DNA of 64,000 nucleotides, taken from contig CACMQL010000001.1 of NCBI GenBank assembly GCA_902615835.1, forward strand, positions 10,001 to 74,000, in the 5' to 3' direction. This stretch comes from an uncultured Verrucomicrobiota bacterium. GTDB taxonomy: Bacteria; Verrucomicrobiota; Verrucomicrobiia; Opitutales; Seribacteraceae. Shown here in pieces: positions 47,501 to 57,780 of the stretch (positions within the stretch are counted from its first letter, which is position 1; every line of letters begins with the position of its first letter). The notes under the pieces were generated by a model. The model did no database searches and was not told where the DNA came from. It worked only from the letters and a program-made list of their open reading frames with translations. The translations under genes were made by a program, and so were the position numbers.

Positions 47501-48376
47501 TTAGGCTACTATTTTGTTGAGCGGGTATTCAACAATTCCCTCAGCACCTAGTCTTTTGAGTGCAGGAATAATCTCTCTGGCTACTTTCTTTTCAATAACA
47601 GTTTCCACCGCAATCCATTTCTCATCTGCAAGCGAAGAGATGGTTGGATTACGAAGAGCAGGTAAATTAAGGAGGACATCTGACAATTTACTCCTCTCTA
47701 AATTTAACTTAAGTCCCACTTTTGTATCAGCTTGCAAGGCAGCATTCAACATCATTGCAATATTTTCAATCTTTGCCCTCTTGGCTTCATCTGCCCAAGA
47801 GTTCTTATTCGCAATCAAAACGGTACTTGTCTCCATTAATACATCAACAATACGAAGATTGTTCGCTCGAAGGGAACTGCCAGTCTCGGTTAAATCAACA
47901 ATTGCGTCCACCAGTTCTGGAACCTTTACTTCAGTGGCCCCCCATGAAAATTCCACATCAGCTGAAACCCCATTTTTCGTTAGAAAATTTCTGGTCACTT
48001 CAACCAGTTCAGTCGCAATTGTTTTACCTTCCAAATCTTTTACAGTTTCTATCGATGAATTTTCAGGCACCGCTAAGACCCACTTGGAAATTCGGTTGGA
48101 AGCTCGGCTGTAAATTAGATCTGCAACTACCTTAACATCCGAATCGTTTTCTTTGACCCAATCGTGCCCGGTTAAACCACAATCAAAGAAACCATCTTCG
48201 ACATATCGACTCATTTCTTGTGCACGGACAAACCTTCCGTCCAAGTCTGGGTCATCCCAATTTGGTGTGTAAGATCGTGAACCTTTGGTAATATTAAAGC
48301 CTGCTCTGGCGAACAATTTAAGAGTGGCTTCCTCAAGACTGCCCTTTGGTAACCCAAAACTTAGTAAATTAGACAT
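47501..48376 (-). CDS. hisG: ATP phosphoribosyltransferase
   Basis: LSFGLPKGSLEEATLKLFARAGF...DCGLTGHDWV...IATELVEVTRNFL...VDAIVDLTETGSSLRANNLRIVD. Confidence 0.94.
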   Translation of the reverse strand: MSNLLSFGLPKGSLEEATLKLFARAGFNITKGSRSYTPNWDDPDLDGRFVRAQEMSRYVEDGFFDCGLTGHDWVKENDSDVKVVADLIYSRASNRISKWVLAVPENSSIETVKDLEGKTIATELVEVTRNFLTKNGVSADVEFSWGATEVKVPELVDAIVDLTETGSSLRANNLRIVDVLMETSTVLIANKNSWADEAKRAKIENIAMMLNAALQADTKVGLKLNLERSKLSDVLLNLPALRNPTISSLADEKWIAVETVIEKKVAREIIPALKRLGAEGIVEYPLNKIVA

Positions 48377-48441
48377 CCTCTTATTTCATACCAAAACCAT
48401 TCAACTTCGGAAAGCGTGTTTTATGAAAATCTTAACTAGTC

Positions 48442-49323
48442 TTAGGAGTATCGGACTTTCACTTCACTTATGGATTTCTTCATTTCCATAATTTCAAGAA
48501 TTTCACAAATTTTTTCAATATCCGGATTACATGGACTAATACCGCCAGTATGTTTTGTAGAGTCAAGTCGGATAATTTCACGATTCCTAAGAAGCAATTC
48601 CCTCTTTTCATAAATCATACTGCAAAATCTTTTGGGAGTTATTCTGCCCGCATTTGCAATCACTGCATCTAAATCTCCCCATTCCTGTAACCATTTTACC
48701 GCAGTTTTCGGTCCGACGCCAGCAAGACCTGGTATGTTATCTGCCTGATCACCAATGATAGATAAATAATCGAGAATCTGATTTGGTTTTACACCAAACT
48801 TTTCCATGACACCCGTTTCATCAAGTAACCGCCATCCAACCCTAGGGTTGGCAGTTGGTGGAGGAAGAAGCTGTGAAACACCGGGTTCAATCAATTGAGC
48901 CAAATCCTTATCTGCACTCACTATAACCAGCTCATTTTCTACTAGCTCATTTTCTCCTTTGAGTTCAAGGACCTTAGCTGCGATAAGGTCATCGGCCTCC
49001 CGACCTTCAGCTTCCCCGCTCCCATATCCAAGGGCTGTGGTAAGTTTCTTTACCCATTCCAATTGCTCCACAAAACCTTCAGGCGGACTTCCCCGGTTCG
49101 CTTTATAATCAGGCAAAATTCCCTCCCTTTGCGGACATCCCCCCAGATCAAAGAAAACCCATACAAGATCGGGTTTAAACTCGTCAACCATTCGCCAAAA
49201 GGAGCGCAGCCAACCATGAATCATATTAGTCGGAAAACCATCAGAACGGTTGAGTTCGCGAATCCCATAAAAGGCACGAAAAGCGAGATTATGTCCGTCG
49301 CACAAAAAAATTTTACTCATCAA
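48442..49323 (-). CDS. 5'-3' exonuclease, PolI N-terminal-like, stand-alone
   Basis: IFLCDGHNLAFRAFYGI...READDLIAAKVLEL...VIVSADKDLAQLI...QILDYLSIIGDQADNIPGLAGVGPKTAVKWLQEWG. Confidence 0.92.
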   Translation of the reverse strand: MMSKIFLCDGHNLAFRAFYGIRELNRSDGFPTNMIHGWLRSFWRMVDEFKPDLVWVFFDLGGCPQREGILPDYKANRGSPPEGFVEQLEWVKKLTTALGYGSGEAEGREADDLIAAKVLELKGENELVENELVIVSADKDLAQLIEPGVSQLLPPPTANPRVGWRLLDETGVMEKFGVKPNQILDYLSIIGDQADNIPGLAGVGPKTAVKWLQEWGDLDAVIANAGRITPKRFCSMIYEKRELLLRNREIIRLDSTKHTGGISPCNPDIEKICEILEIMEMKKSISEVKVRYS

Positions 49324-49375
49324 TCTGTATCCAGTATTGCAGAGGCTTTAAGCAAGCTAAAATCGCAACACAATT

Positions 49376-50710
49376 CTAAGTTTCTACATTTATAATCTGC
49401 CCCAAGCAATATTCAGGCCTCGCTTCGCCCACTCTCACCCGTACAAATTTATTCTCCAATCTCTCTTTCTCGATCGGTATCAAAACTTTCAAATAATTAT
49501 CTGTATATCCACTATAATATCCGTTCTTTGGATTTTCTAGTAAAACCCTGAGCTTCTTTCCTTGAAACTCTGCATGCCAGTCCAAACGCTTGGATGCGGA
49601 TAACTGACGGAGGTGGGAACTTCTGCTGCGTCTTTCCTGCATGGGAATATGATCCCCTGATCTTTCTGCCGCGGTTCCATCCCTCTCAGAATAAGTGAAC
49701 ACATGACAGTAAGAAAAAGGGAATGTAAGAAAAGTTTCACAAGTTTTATTAAAATCTGACTCCGACTCCCCAGGGTACCCGGTCATCATATCAGTACCTA
49801 TGCATACTCCGGGAATCGTCTCGATCGCTTCAGTAAAAAATTCCTCCATTTGCTGAAGTGTGTATTTTCTTTTCATTAATCCAAGAATTTTATCACAACC
49901 AGATTGTATCGGTACATGAAGATATGGCATCAACGGGTGTTGATCATCATTCATCATTCCAAATAACTCCGCAGGAATCGTGGTAGGCTCAATGCTGCTT
50001 ATTCGTAAACGATCAAGCCCCGGCAATAATCCAAGTATTTCCACCAGACTGAGAAAATTTTTACCCTCAGATACATAGGTACCCAAGTTAACCCCGGTAA
50101 GCACAATTTCACGAACGCCTTTTTCAATCATTTTTTCCACCTCAGCAAACAAGTCACTCCAATCCCGTGAACGGGCACGACCTCGTGCAAAAGGAATCAC
50201 ACAAAAAGAACACATAAAATCACAACCATCCTGTATTTTAAGGTTCGCCCGCTGTTCAAAATGCACTTCTCCAACCTGACCCATAGAAAAATCCTTACGA
50301 TCAATTCTCTCCCTAATAACAACCGGGGCAGTGGGTTTTTCTTCCCCAACATAATCAAGGAAATTCATTTTGTCGTGATTTCCTATCACATAGTCCACCC
50401 CATCTATCATCGCCACTTCATTGGCAGAGGTTTGAGAATAACAACCAACCACCACCGTGATGGCATGTGGATTTTTACGGCTGAATCGACGAATTGCATT
50501 TCGCGACTTGGCATCCGCCTCGTTCGTAACAGTGCATGTATTGATCACTCCCAATTGGGCATTCTCCCCAAACGGAACGATTTCATATCCACAAGTACGG
50601 AGTTTTCCCTCAATCGATAGACCCTCATATTGGTTCAGTCTGCAACCTAGTGACTGAACACTTGCCTTGGGTTTCATATCGCTACCTTGAAATTTTTGTT
50701 TATATTTCAT
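49376..50710 (-). CDS. mtaB: tRNA t6A37 methylthiotransferase MtaB-like radical SAM enzyme
   Basis: VQSLGCRLNQYEGLSIEGKL...VINTCTVTNEADAKSRNAIRRF...LKIQDGCDFMCSFCVIPFARGRARSR...EIVLTGVNLGTY. Confidence 0.92.
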   Translation of the reverse strand: MKYKQKFQGSDMKPKASVQSLGCRLNQYEGLSIEGKLRTCGYEIVPFGENAQLGVINTCTVTNEADAKSRNAIRRFSRKNPHAITVVVGCYSQTSANEVAMIDGVDYVIGNHDKMNFLDYVGEEKPTAPVVIRERIDRKDFSMGQVGEVHFEQRANLKIQDGCDFMCSFCVIPFARGRARSRDWSDLFAEVEKMIEKGVREIVLTGVNLGTYVSEGKNFLSLVEILGLLPGLDRLRISSIEPTTIPAELFGMMNDDQHPLMPYLHVPIQSGCDKILGLMKRKYTLQQMEEFFTEAIETIPGVCIGTDMMTGYPGESESDFNKTCETFLTFPFSYCHVFTYSERDGTAAERSGDHIPMQERRSRSSHLRQLSASKRLDWHAEFQGKKLRVLLENPKNGYYSGYTDNYLKVLIPIEKERLENKFVRVRVGEARPEYCLGQIINVET

Positions 50711-51528
50711 TGTGCTGGATAAGGTTTTTTCCCATGTCGAAATAGTAGCCAGAAAAGACGAAGAGCACTTAGATATCTTGGGATGAATTTAAAGGGATTA
50801 CTCACACAACGCAACAACCAGCCCAAATAATATTTGTCCGCCCATCTGGGAATTCTAATCTGCTGGCCCGAAAGGAATGCAAGTGCCGCCCCAGTGCAGA
50901 TAATTGTTGGTCCTTTGCCTAGATGTCTTCGTAAGTACAATCCCAGCCGCTCTTGGACACCACCACCCAACTGAATAAAAATATATTTATAATTTCCAGA
51001 TTCAATCTTGGCCAACAAGTCTTGATCTTCCAAAAAAACTTTTGGACTGTAAGTGGGTGCAAGGTAAACTGAAGCTGATTCGATTGAAAATTTATATTTC
51101 TTTTCCAGCCATAATATGTTTGCTAATGCTTCGCTCTCATTTGGCATCACCCAAAAGGAGGAACCGTGCAAATCAGTAGAATCAAGAAAAACTGAAAGGT
51201 ATTCGAGTCCGGATATTCTCTTAATACTTTTATGTCCAAAAACTTTTAGCCATAGACAAAGCAATCCACTATCAGGAAGAACCATTTCTGATTCTAATAA
51301 AGACAAGCGGTAGGCTTCTGAATTTGGAAGGTCATTTGCCAGTCCTGGACCTGATGGGGCTACCACTAGACCACCTCTTCGAGCCTCCTCTACTGCTTCC
51401 TCTACCGTTCCCTTGAAAAAATCAACTCCAAGTATCCTCACAAAAGATAGACTAAGGTTAGAGTAATTTATAGAACTAGTAAGCTGATTTTGGTGGGAAA
51501 AGAACCTGACCAATCGTTCGCAATACAA
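50707..51528 (-). CDS. WecG/TagA/CpsF-family glycosyltransferase
   Basis: LPDSGLLCLWLKVFG...KRISGLEYLSVFLDS...IFIQLGGGVQERLGLYLRRHLGKGPTIICTGAALAFLSGQQIRIPRWADKYYLGWLLRCVSNP. Confidence 0.85.
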   Translation of the reverse strand: MYCERLVRFFSHQNQLTSSINYSNLSLSFVRILGVDFFKGTVEEAVEEARRGGLVVAPSGPGLANDLPNSEAYRLSLLESEMVLPDSGLLCLWLKVFGHKSIKRISGLEYLSVFLDSTDLHGSSFWVMPNESEALANILWLEKKYKFSIESASVYLAPTYSPKVFLEDQDLLAKIESGNYKYIFIQLGGGVQERLGLYLRRHLGKGPTIICTGAALAFLSGQQIRIPRWADKYYLGWLLRCVSNPFKFIPRYLSALRLFWLLFRHGKKPYPAQ

Positions 51529-52897
51529 TCTCTATATCCATCCAAATCGTCCAGTTTCCGACATATTCAAAATCTAACTCTATTCTCTTTTTTACGAGTA
51601 CAGAGTCGGTAAATTCGCCGCGTAATCCCCTGCATTGAGCGGGTCCTGTCACTCCCGGCTTGACAAACTGTCTAATTCGGTAAGCCCGGTAATTTTTTTG
51701 AAATAAATAATCATGTTTCGCCAGATAGGGCCTCGGTCCAACCAAACTCATTTCACCTCTCAATACATTTATAAATTGGGGAAATTCATCGAGGCTGAAT
51801 CTTCTCATTAGTCCACCGAGTGGGAAAACTCGCGAATCATATTTGGTTGCTTGAGTTGCCTCCTGAAGCTCAGTCTTTTCTTCATGCTCCATCGAGCGGA
51901 ACTTTATGATGGTAAACTTACTTCCGCCAAGCCCAATTCTTTCCTGTGTAAAGAATAAGGGCCCTTTGGATTGAAGAAAATGGAAGGTCTTTATTATGGC
52001 CATCAAAATAGGAAGTAGAAAAATAACGGCAGGTAGACTGATTAACAGATCAAAAAGTCTTTTAATCATGCGATTAAAAGGACTTTCCAGAGGCTCATTC
52101 AGAAGGGTGAAGAATTGCCTTCCCGACTCTTCCATAAAAACAAGACGGGTCTCAAATTCTTTGGCTAGAGAGTTATAAATCAGAAGCCTACATCCATACT
52201 TATGAGCAATGTCTGCAGTGTCTGCAATCCACTCTGTATGATTGCCATCTGGAAGTACCACAATTTGGTGAATGGAATGTGTGGATAAATAGGATCTTAA
52301 ATCTGCAAGCCCCCCCAGATAAGGCAAACCGAGACTATCTGTGTTTCCGGAGAAGGATCTCGTGCTGAAAAGTCCAGTCATCGAATAGCCATTTCCTGAA
52401 TGTTTTGTCACCCAACCTTTCATTCTTACCAAATCTTGTGGGTCTCCTATAAGTAATGCTTTACGTTCAATACCGTAAAAACCGTTTAATCTTTTGAAAA
52501 GGCCGGGCAAACCATAGTTTGAAATCAGTAAAACCGGCCAACAGGAGGACAAGTAAAATCCCAAAAACAACCGACTGGTTGCAGCATCCTTTGAAGCGAA
52601 ATATGCACCAAAAACAAAAAATGAAAGAACGGCCAGTTGGAAATTACTCTTGCTGAAAGAATCGCGAATTCTTTCCCATCGGTTTTTGAGATAAAAATCA
52701 CCGTAGTTTTGGAGGGAACCAATTGCAGCAACGAGGATACCGGCAACCGAAACAATGGCGTAATTCCACGGAAGGTTGACTAGCGTAAATCCCCACACTC
52801 CCCAAACCCAAATACAAGTCCATAACCAACTTACAATTACTGCACAGAGAAGTGATCGGTGAAGGATCGAAAAGCCTTTATCGCGGTTATTATTCAT
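51476..52897 (-). CDS. polyprenyl-phosphate sugar phosphotransferase (EPS priming)
   Basis: KRLFDLLISLPAVIFLLPILMAIIKTFHFLQSKGPLFFTQERIGLGGSKFTIIKFRSM...RRFSLDEFPQFINVLRGEMSLVGPRPYLAKHD...KPGVTGPAQCRG. Confidence 0.93.
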   Translation of the reverse strand: MNNNRDKGFSILHRSLLCAVIVSWLWTCIWVWGVWGFTLVNLPWNYAIVSVAGILVAAIGSLQNYGDFYLKNRWERIRDSFSKSNFQLAVLSFFVFGAYFASKDAATSRLFLGFYLSSCWPVLLISNYGLPGLFKRLNGFYGIERKALLIGDPQDLVRMKGWVTKHSGNGYSMTGLFSTRSFSGNTDSLGLPYLGGLADLRSYLSTHSIHQIVVLPDGNHTEWIADTADIAHKYGCRLLIYNSLAKEFETRLVFMEESGRQFFTLLNEPLESPFNRMIKRLFDLLISLPAVIFLLPILMAIIKTFHFLQSKGPLFFTQERIGLGGSKFTIIKFRSMEHEEKTELQEATQATKYDSRVFPLGGLMRRFSLDEFPQFINVLRGEMSLVGPRPYLAKHDYLFQKNYRAYRIRQFVKPGVTGPAQCRGLRGEFTDSVLVKKRIELDFEYVGNWTIWMDIEIVLRTIGQVLFPPKSAY

Positions 52898-52977
52898 TGG
52901 GCAAAAATTTAAAAGGAACTATAATTTGATTTAAAATTACCCGTAGTGCAAACTAGAAGCGACTGAAAATAGATTTC

Positions 52978-53523
52978 TTGCAATTTTCATTTTTTTTTGA
53001 AAGCTTTGAAATTCTCATGCAAGTAGAAAACAAAGTTCAAAAGATCAATAATGAAGAAAGTAAGCTTGAAGTCGAGTCGATCGATTTCTTTGTAAGGATG
53101 ATGAGCATACTGGGCTTACCCAGATCCGTTGGCGAAATTTATGGTACGCTCTATTTTACTGAAAGCCCTCTTTCTATGGATGAAATATCCACGCGATTAA
53201 GCATTAGTATGGGCTCCACCAGTCAAGGCCTTAAGACTCTCCGTTCGCTCAAAGCAATTCGTACATCCTACGTGAAAGGGGATCGAAAAGATCATTATAT
53301 TGCCGAGACTGAGTTTCGACGGTTATTCTCAAACTTTATCAAAGAAGATATTTTACCACACTTGGATAGTGCGGCGGATAGGATTTCAAGAATGGAAAAA
53401 CATTTGATAGCAAACCCTGATATCAATGAGGAATTTTATACTACCCGTATTGAAAAGTTAAAAAGACTTACCAAAGCAGGTCGAAAACTCTTACCTGCCC
53501 TAGCCGGACTTTTAAAAATATGA
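52978..53523 (+). CDS. GbsR/MarR-like wHTH transcriptional regulator
   Basis: SILGLPRSVGEIYGTLYFTESPLSMDEISTRLSISMGSTSQGLKTLRSLKAIRTSYVKGDRKDHYIAE. Confidence 0.85.
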   Translation: MQFSFFFESFEILMQVENKVQKINNEESKLEVESIDFFVRMMSILGLPRSVGEIYGTLYFTESPLSMDEISTRLSISMGSTSQGLKTLRSLKAIRTSYVKGDRKDHYIAETEFRRLFSNFIKEDILPHLDSAADRISRMEKHLIANPDINEEFYTTRIEKLKRLTKAGRKLLPALAGLLKI

Positions 53524-54068
53524 ATTCTCAAAGTTCAGATGATATAAAGGATTGGTCTTGCGGATGGTATTGCATCCGAGCGAAACCGAGAATGGAAATG
53601 GTCGCGTCTTCGACTTTACTGACTTTGGAAGGGATGGAAGTGTTCCTACCCCGCACGCAGCGAGCAAAGAAAAATATAGTTCAACCCATCAAACCACTTT
53701 TTCCCGGTTATTTTTTTGCCCGATTTGACCCAGTTGCCCACATTCGGAATGTTCACTATGCACGCGGGGTTGCCTATGTTGTTCGTCGTAAAGAAGTCCC
53801 TGTCCATGTTCCTCCACAGGTTATGATAGAGTTAAGATTGATTTCCCCGGATGGCATTCTCGAGATACCTGATCAACCCCATAAAATTGGAGATAAAGTA
53901 AAAGTTATCGCAGGACTTTTCAAAGGAGATGAAGGTACCGTGACAAAACTTGTTCCCGCTAGAGAGCGAGTCAAAGTACTTTTTGAGATTTTAGGTCGCC
54001 CCACTGAAGTTGAAATCAGTGAGGATGAAGTAGACTTTCCCAGTGTCCACCCAATCGGCACTGGCTGA
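53520..54068 (+). CDS. NusG paralog (RfaH/UpxY/LoaP-type antiterminator)
   Basis: WYCIRAKPRMEMVASSTLLTLEGMEVFLPRTQ...PLFPGYFFARFDPVAHIRNVHYARGVAYVV...IGDKVKVIAGLFKGDEGTVTKLVPARERVKVLFEILGRPTEVEI; ATGA overlap with upstream gene. Confidence 0.9.
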   Translation: MNSQSSDDIKDWSCGWYCIRAKPRMEMVASSTLLTLEGMEVFLPRTQRAKKNIVQPIKPLFPGYFFARFDPVAHIRNVHYARGVAYVVRRKEVPVHVPPQVMIELRLISPDGILEIPDQPHKIGDKVKVIAGLFKGDEGTVTKLVPARERVKVLFEILGRPTEVEISEDEVDFPSVHPIGTG

Positions 54069-54098
54069 ATTTGCCCAACATTCAAAGAAATTTAATTA

Positions 54099-54131
54099 AA
54101 TTGGCTTTGCACCTTAGGCAAAAGGCCAATT
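54099..54131 (+). promoter_or_regulatory. RNA hairpin between NusG paralog and next EPS gene
   Basis: AATTGGCTTTGC-accttag-GCAAAAGGCCAATT (2-nt bulge); not followed by a T run. Confidence 0.5.
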
Positions 54132-54198
54132 GCGGTAGCCTACACGCTAATCTTTCATACCTTGGTTTATCGCAACTTTACGAGATTCAAAAAAATAG

Positions 54199-55977
54199 AT
54201 GATTCATCTTCAATTATCCTATTTATTCAGCGTCCTCTTGCTCGCATTGTTCGGGATTTCCTTTTTCTCGTTCGAATACTACGTGCCTTACATTAAGAGA
54301 TGGAAAGCCAATCAATTTCTTTATCAAAGTCAGGTATATCTCGATGAGAAAATTGGCTCATCACCAGAGCTTATTGGTGAAGGCATTAGAAAAGCCAGAG
54401 TCGCTTATTTATTAAACCCGAATGACCCTCAATCTTATCAAAACTACCTGAACTTACTTTTTTTGGAAGACCCAGCTAAAGCTCTCAATCTTTGGACTAA
54501 ACTGGTCGATAAATCAGAGAATGGAATTCAGCTTGGAAACTCGATCCTTTCTAAATCACTCACCTGCTTACAAAAAGAAGACATACCATTGGAAACCAAA
54601 GTTTTTATTGGAAAAAATGCCATTCAACAATTCCAATACCTTAGTGATATAGATACTTGGAATGCCCAGCCAAAAAATCTTCTTCTGGGAGCTGAAATTC
54701 TGGCCGAAACCGGTAACCACCAGGTAGCTTTACAGGTTGTTGATCAAGTTATTGAAAAATTTCCAGAGCACCCTGAAGCGGTTTTCCTGCTCACTCGAAT
54801 CGCAGTTCATTTACAGGACCGGTCCCAGCTTGTTCGCCTGGGCAAAGCATTGGCACCATTATCAAGCCAAAGAAGTGAGGTTGGTTTAGAAGCAATAAGG
54901 CACATGACCCTACTCAATTTCCTTCAACCTCTTGCTCCTCAGAGCTTAGATCGTTGCATTCAGCTACTAACCGTCAATCCTAAGGCAAAAGCTGTAGATT
55001 TTCTGCGAATCTATGCGATGAGATATGCAATTGAAACTTCTGAGGATTCCCGCCTAGCGATTATTCAGAAATGCTCGGAATTGTTTGATTTGGAAAATTC
55101 TAAGAAATTACTAGTTTTCGGAAATTGGCTGATTCGCCTGAAAGCCTATTCCGCAATCGTAAATTATATTCCTGTAGCAAAAGCAAAAGCAGATGAGTCA
55201 CTTTTTAAAATCAGGATGGCCGCATTAGCTCAGGTTGGAAACCTCGAAAAAATGAGGACTGAATTGAACCGGGCATCGATTATCCCGAGCCGGTGGAGGT
55301 TAGTCGTGGAAGCAAGAATCCATGCACTCGAGCAAAACTTCCTCGAATCTCAAAAATCACTCGATCGTATAATTCCTCTTCTAAGTAATGACCCAAGAGA
55401 AGCCCGTGCAATTTGTATCTATTTGGAACAAGTCGGTGATGTAAAAAGCCTCTGCCATATTTTGGAAAAACTAAGTACTGAAGCCATTCACCAAAGATAT
55501 GCCGTGACAAAACTTCTTCAATACCAGGGAGGAGTGGTAAACCTCGAAAAACTTCTTCAATGGTCCGACACCCTGCTTGCCTTAAACCCTGATGCAACTC
55601 AAATTCAAAGAAGTAATCTTTATTTAAAATTACTTAACCCTGATCTTACATTCCCGTCACAGGATCTTATTAAATTAACTGAAAAAGCGAATGAATACGA
55701 TTCGGATTTCTCAACTCTGGAATCAAAGATCACCCTCGCCCTTGCCCATCTCAAAAACAATTCGGCTGGAGATGCCCTCGTTGCTCTTGGTAAGGTAAAC
55801 GACTGGAGAAAATGGGAAAGCGTAAGATCAGCGTGGAAAATCATCGCTGCTCATGTTTTCAAGATAAATGGAGATACCGAAAAATTTCTGATTCTAAGCC
55901 AGGGAGTTAAGGTCAATGAACTTAACCGGGCAGAGAAAGAAAGTCTTCAAATACTTTTTAACTTTAAAATCGGCTAA
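54199..55977 (+). CDS. TPR-like membrane-anchored protein of EPS locus
   Basis: N-terminal TM and helical repeats. Confidence 0.65.
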   Translation: MIHLQLSYLFSVLLLALFGISFFSFEYYVPYIKRWKANQFLYQSQVYLDEKIGSSPELIGEGIRKARVAYLLNPNDPQSYQNYLNLLFLEDPAKALNLWTKLVDKSENGIQLGNSILSKSLTCLQKEDIPLETKVFIGKNAIQQFQYLSDIDTWNAQPKNLLLGAEILAETGNHQVALQVVDQVIEKFPEHPEAVFLLTRIAVHLQDRSQLVRLGKALAPLSSQRSEVGLEAIRHMTLLNFLQPLAPQSLDRCIQLLTVNPKAKAVDFLRIYAMRYAIETSEDSRLAIIQKCSELFDLENSKKLLVFGNWLIRLKAYSAIVNYIPVAKAKADESLFKIRMAALAQVGNLEKMRTELNRASIIPSRWRLVVEARIHALEQNFLESQKSLDRIIPLLSNDPREARAICIYLEQVGDVKSLCHILEKLSTEAIHQRYAVTKLLQYQGGVVNLEKLLQWSDTLLALNPDATQIQRSNLYLKLLNPDLTFPSQDLIKLTEKANEYDSDFSTLESKITLALAHLKNNSAGDALVALGKVNDWRKWESVRSAWKIIAAHVFKINGDTEKFLILSQGVKVNELNRAEKESLQILFNFKIG

Positions 55978-55989
55978 TTACCAAAAGTC

Positions 55990-57657
55990 GTGTTTGTCCA
56001 AAATTCATTAAAGTTTCTTAATCTTGCCGCAAGTGTTTGCCCATGGGCACTGCTGATTTGGCAACTATCCATCACCTGGGACACCAACCCTCAATACTCT
56101 CACGGTTATATCATTCCCTTTCTTTGCGTTTATCTCCTGATTAAATCTCCCCCTTACCAGTTACTCTCAATGGATTCTCCCCAGGCAAAGCCATTCCCTT
56201 TACAGGGGAAAGCTTATCTGATTATTGGACTACCTGCACTCATCGCCCTCCTACCAGTTTGGATTATCCGTGGAGCAAATTCTGATTGGCGATTAATTAA
56301 TTTTGTACTGTTCTTGGTAATTACTGCAATTGTTATATCTTGGGCTTATGATCAAGGAGGTTTGAAAAGAATCCGTACCGTCCTCTTCCCTCTTTTCTTT
56401 TTTCTCTTATCTATTCCTTGGCCACTAGCCACTGATCTTCAATTCACCCAATGGTTACAAGGTAAAGTTTCTGGTATCATTGTGGACATCATTTTAATCC
56501 TTGGACATGAAGCAAAACTTGAAGGTACAGTTATTGATGTGGGTAAATTCGGTCAGATTGGAATTGATCAGGCTTGCAGTGGTATACAGGGTTTTCAAGC
56601 ATCCGTAGTCATCACATTATTCCTAGGGGTGTATTATGGCTTTGGGATCATAAACCGCTTTATTTTCGTTTTGGTTGGTGCTTTGGTTGCTTTGCTCTTA
56701 AACTTGGTTAGGGCCTTCAGCTTATCAATGATCAAAATCAACGGAGCAGGCCATATTTTGGATACGCCTATTTATCAGTTTGGAAGCTGGGTTCTTCCAA
56801 GTTTTCATGACATGGTTGGCTGGATCGAAAATTTATTCATCCTTCTTGCCCTCTTCTTTTTGGCAAGATTAGCCAAGGGAGGGATTATTCTTACAAGCAT
56901 GGGGACGAACCCCTTGTACTGGTCAAATATACGATTTTCTACCCCATGGCCTTTTCAAGTGCTTACGATTGCATGGGTCATACTTATATTTTTTGGCTCA
57001 GAATTATATTATTCCACCCACGAAGAGAAATTAGAAAAACTACCCAAAATCTCCCTCAACATAAATGATCCCGAGATATTAGTAAAAGAACAAGTGATCT
57101 CGAATCAAATTACTGCCCAGCTTCATTATTCTGATGCAAATTCGGTACAATGGCAGCAAAGGGATCGAATGATTTCCAAACAAATCGGTTCACGAGAAAT
57201 GATCTTCAACCCAAACCAAGAGTACTGGCAGACCTTCGAAGCCAACTGGGAATCAGGCGGTGCATGCACCGCTGTCCTCTCAACCCACTCCCCGGCTGCC
57301 TGCCTTCCATTAACTGGACTGCAGCAAGTCAGCCCCCCAATTGGCCAATCGCCCAAAGTTATTTCAATTGCCAAGAATAGTCATAAAATTGCTTTCGAAG
57401 CTTACGAATTCACCAAAGACGGAAAAAACCTGCATGTATTTCGATGCTTTTGGCCAAGCAAAGCATTGCCGGACTCACCAATAAGATTCCCCAGTGGAGG
57501 ATACAGCCTAGATGGAAGGATCCGAGCAACAATCGAAGGCCGACGTAATGTCGGAGGCACCATGCTTGCCCTCGCCCTTGCCAATGTAGATTCAAAGCAG
57601 ACTGCAATCAAGAAACTTCAGGCTCTGGTCAATCAGCGCCTAAGCTTTGGGAACTAA
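55990..57657 (+). CDS. exosortase with C-terminal EpsI-like domain
   Basis: IGIDQACSGIQGFQASVVITLFLG (Cys), LLLNLVRAFSLSMI (Arg), PSFHDMVGWIENL (His); multiple TM; GTG start. Confidence 0.88.
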   Translation: MFVQNSLKFLNLAASVCPWALLIWQLSITWDTNPQYSHGYIIPFLCVYLLIKSPPYQLLSMDSPQAKPFPLQGKAYLIIGLPALIALLPVWIIRGANSDWRLINFVLFLVITAIVISWAYDQGGLKRIRTVLFPLFFFLLSIPWPLATDLQFTQWLQGKVSGIIVDIILILGHEAKLEGTVIDVGKFGQIGIDQACSGIQGFQASVVITLFLGVYYGFGIINRFIFVLVGALVALLLNLVRAFSLSMIKINGAGHILDTPIYQFGSWVLPSFHDMVGWIENLFILLALFFLARLAKGGIILTSMGTNPLYWSNIRFSTPWPFQVLTIAWVILIFFGSELYYSTHEEKLEKLPKISLNINDPEILVKEQVISNQITAQLHYSDANSVQWQQRDRMISKQIGSREMIFNPNQEYWQTFEANWESGGACTAVLSTHSPAACLPLTGLQQVSPPIGQSPKVISIAKNSHKIAFEAYEFTKDGKNLHVFRCFWPSKALPDSPIRFPSGGYSLDGRIRATIEGRRNVGGTMLALALANVDSKQTAIKKLQALVNQRLSFGN

Positions 57658-57780
57658 CAGGCTCAATATGACATTTTTATTCGAGTATATAAATTGACTC
57701 AACCACGCTTTAAATATTTTAGACCAAAATCCAATATTATTTTGAATATCTTAGATTATAGTCTAATTTACTAAAAAAGT

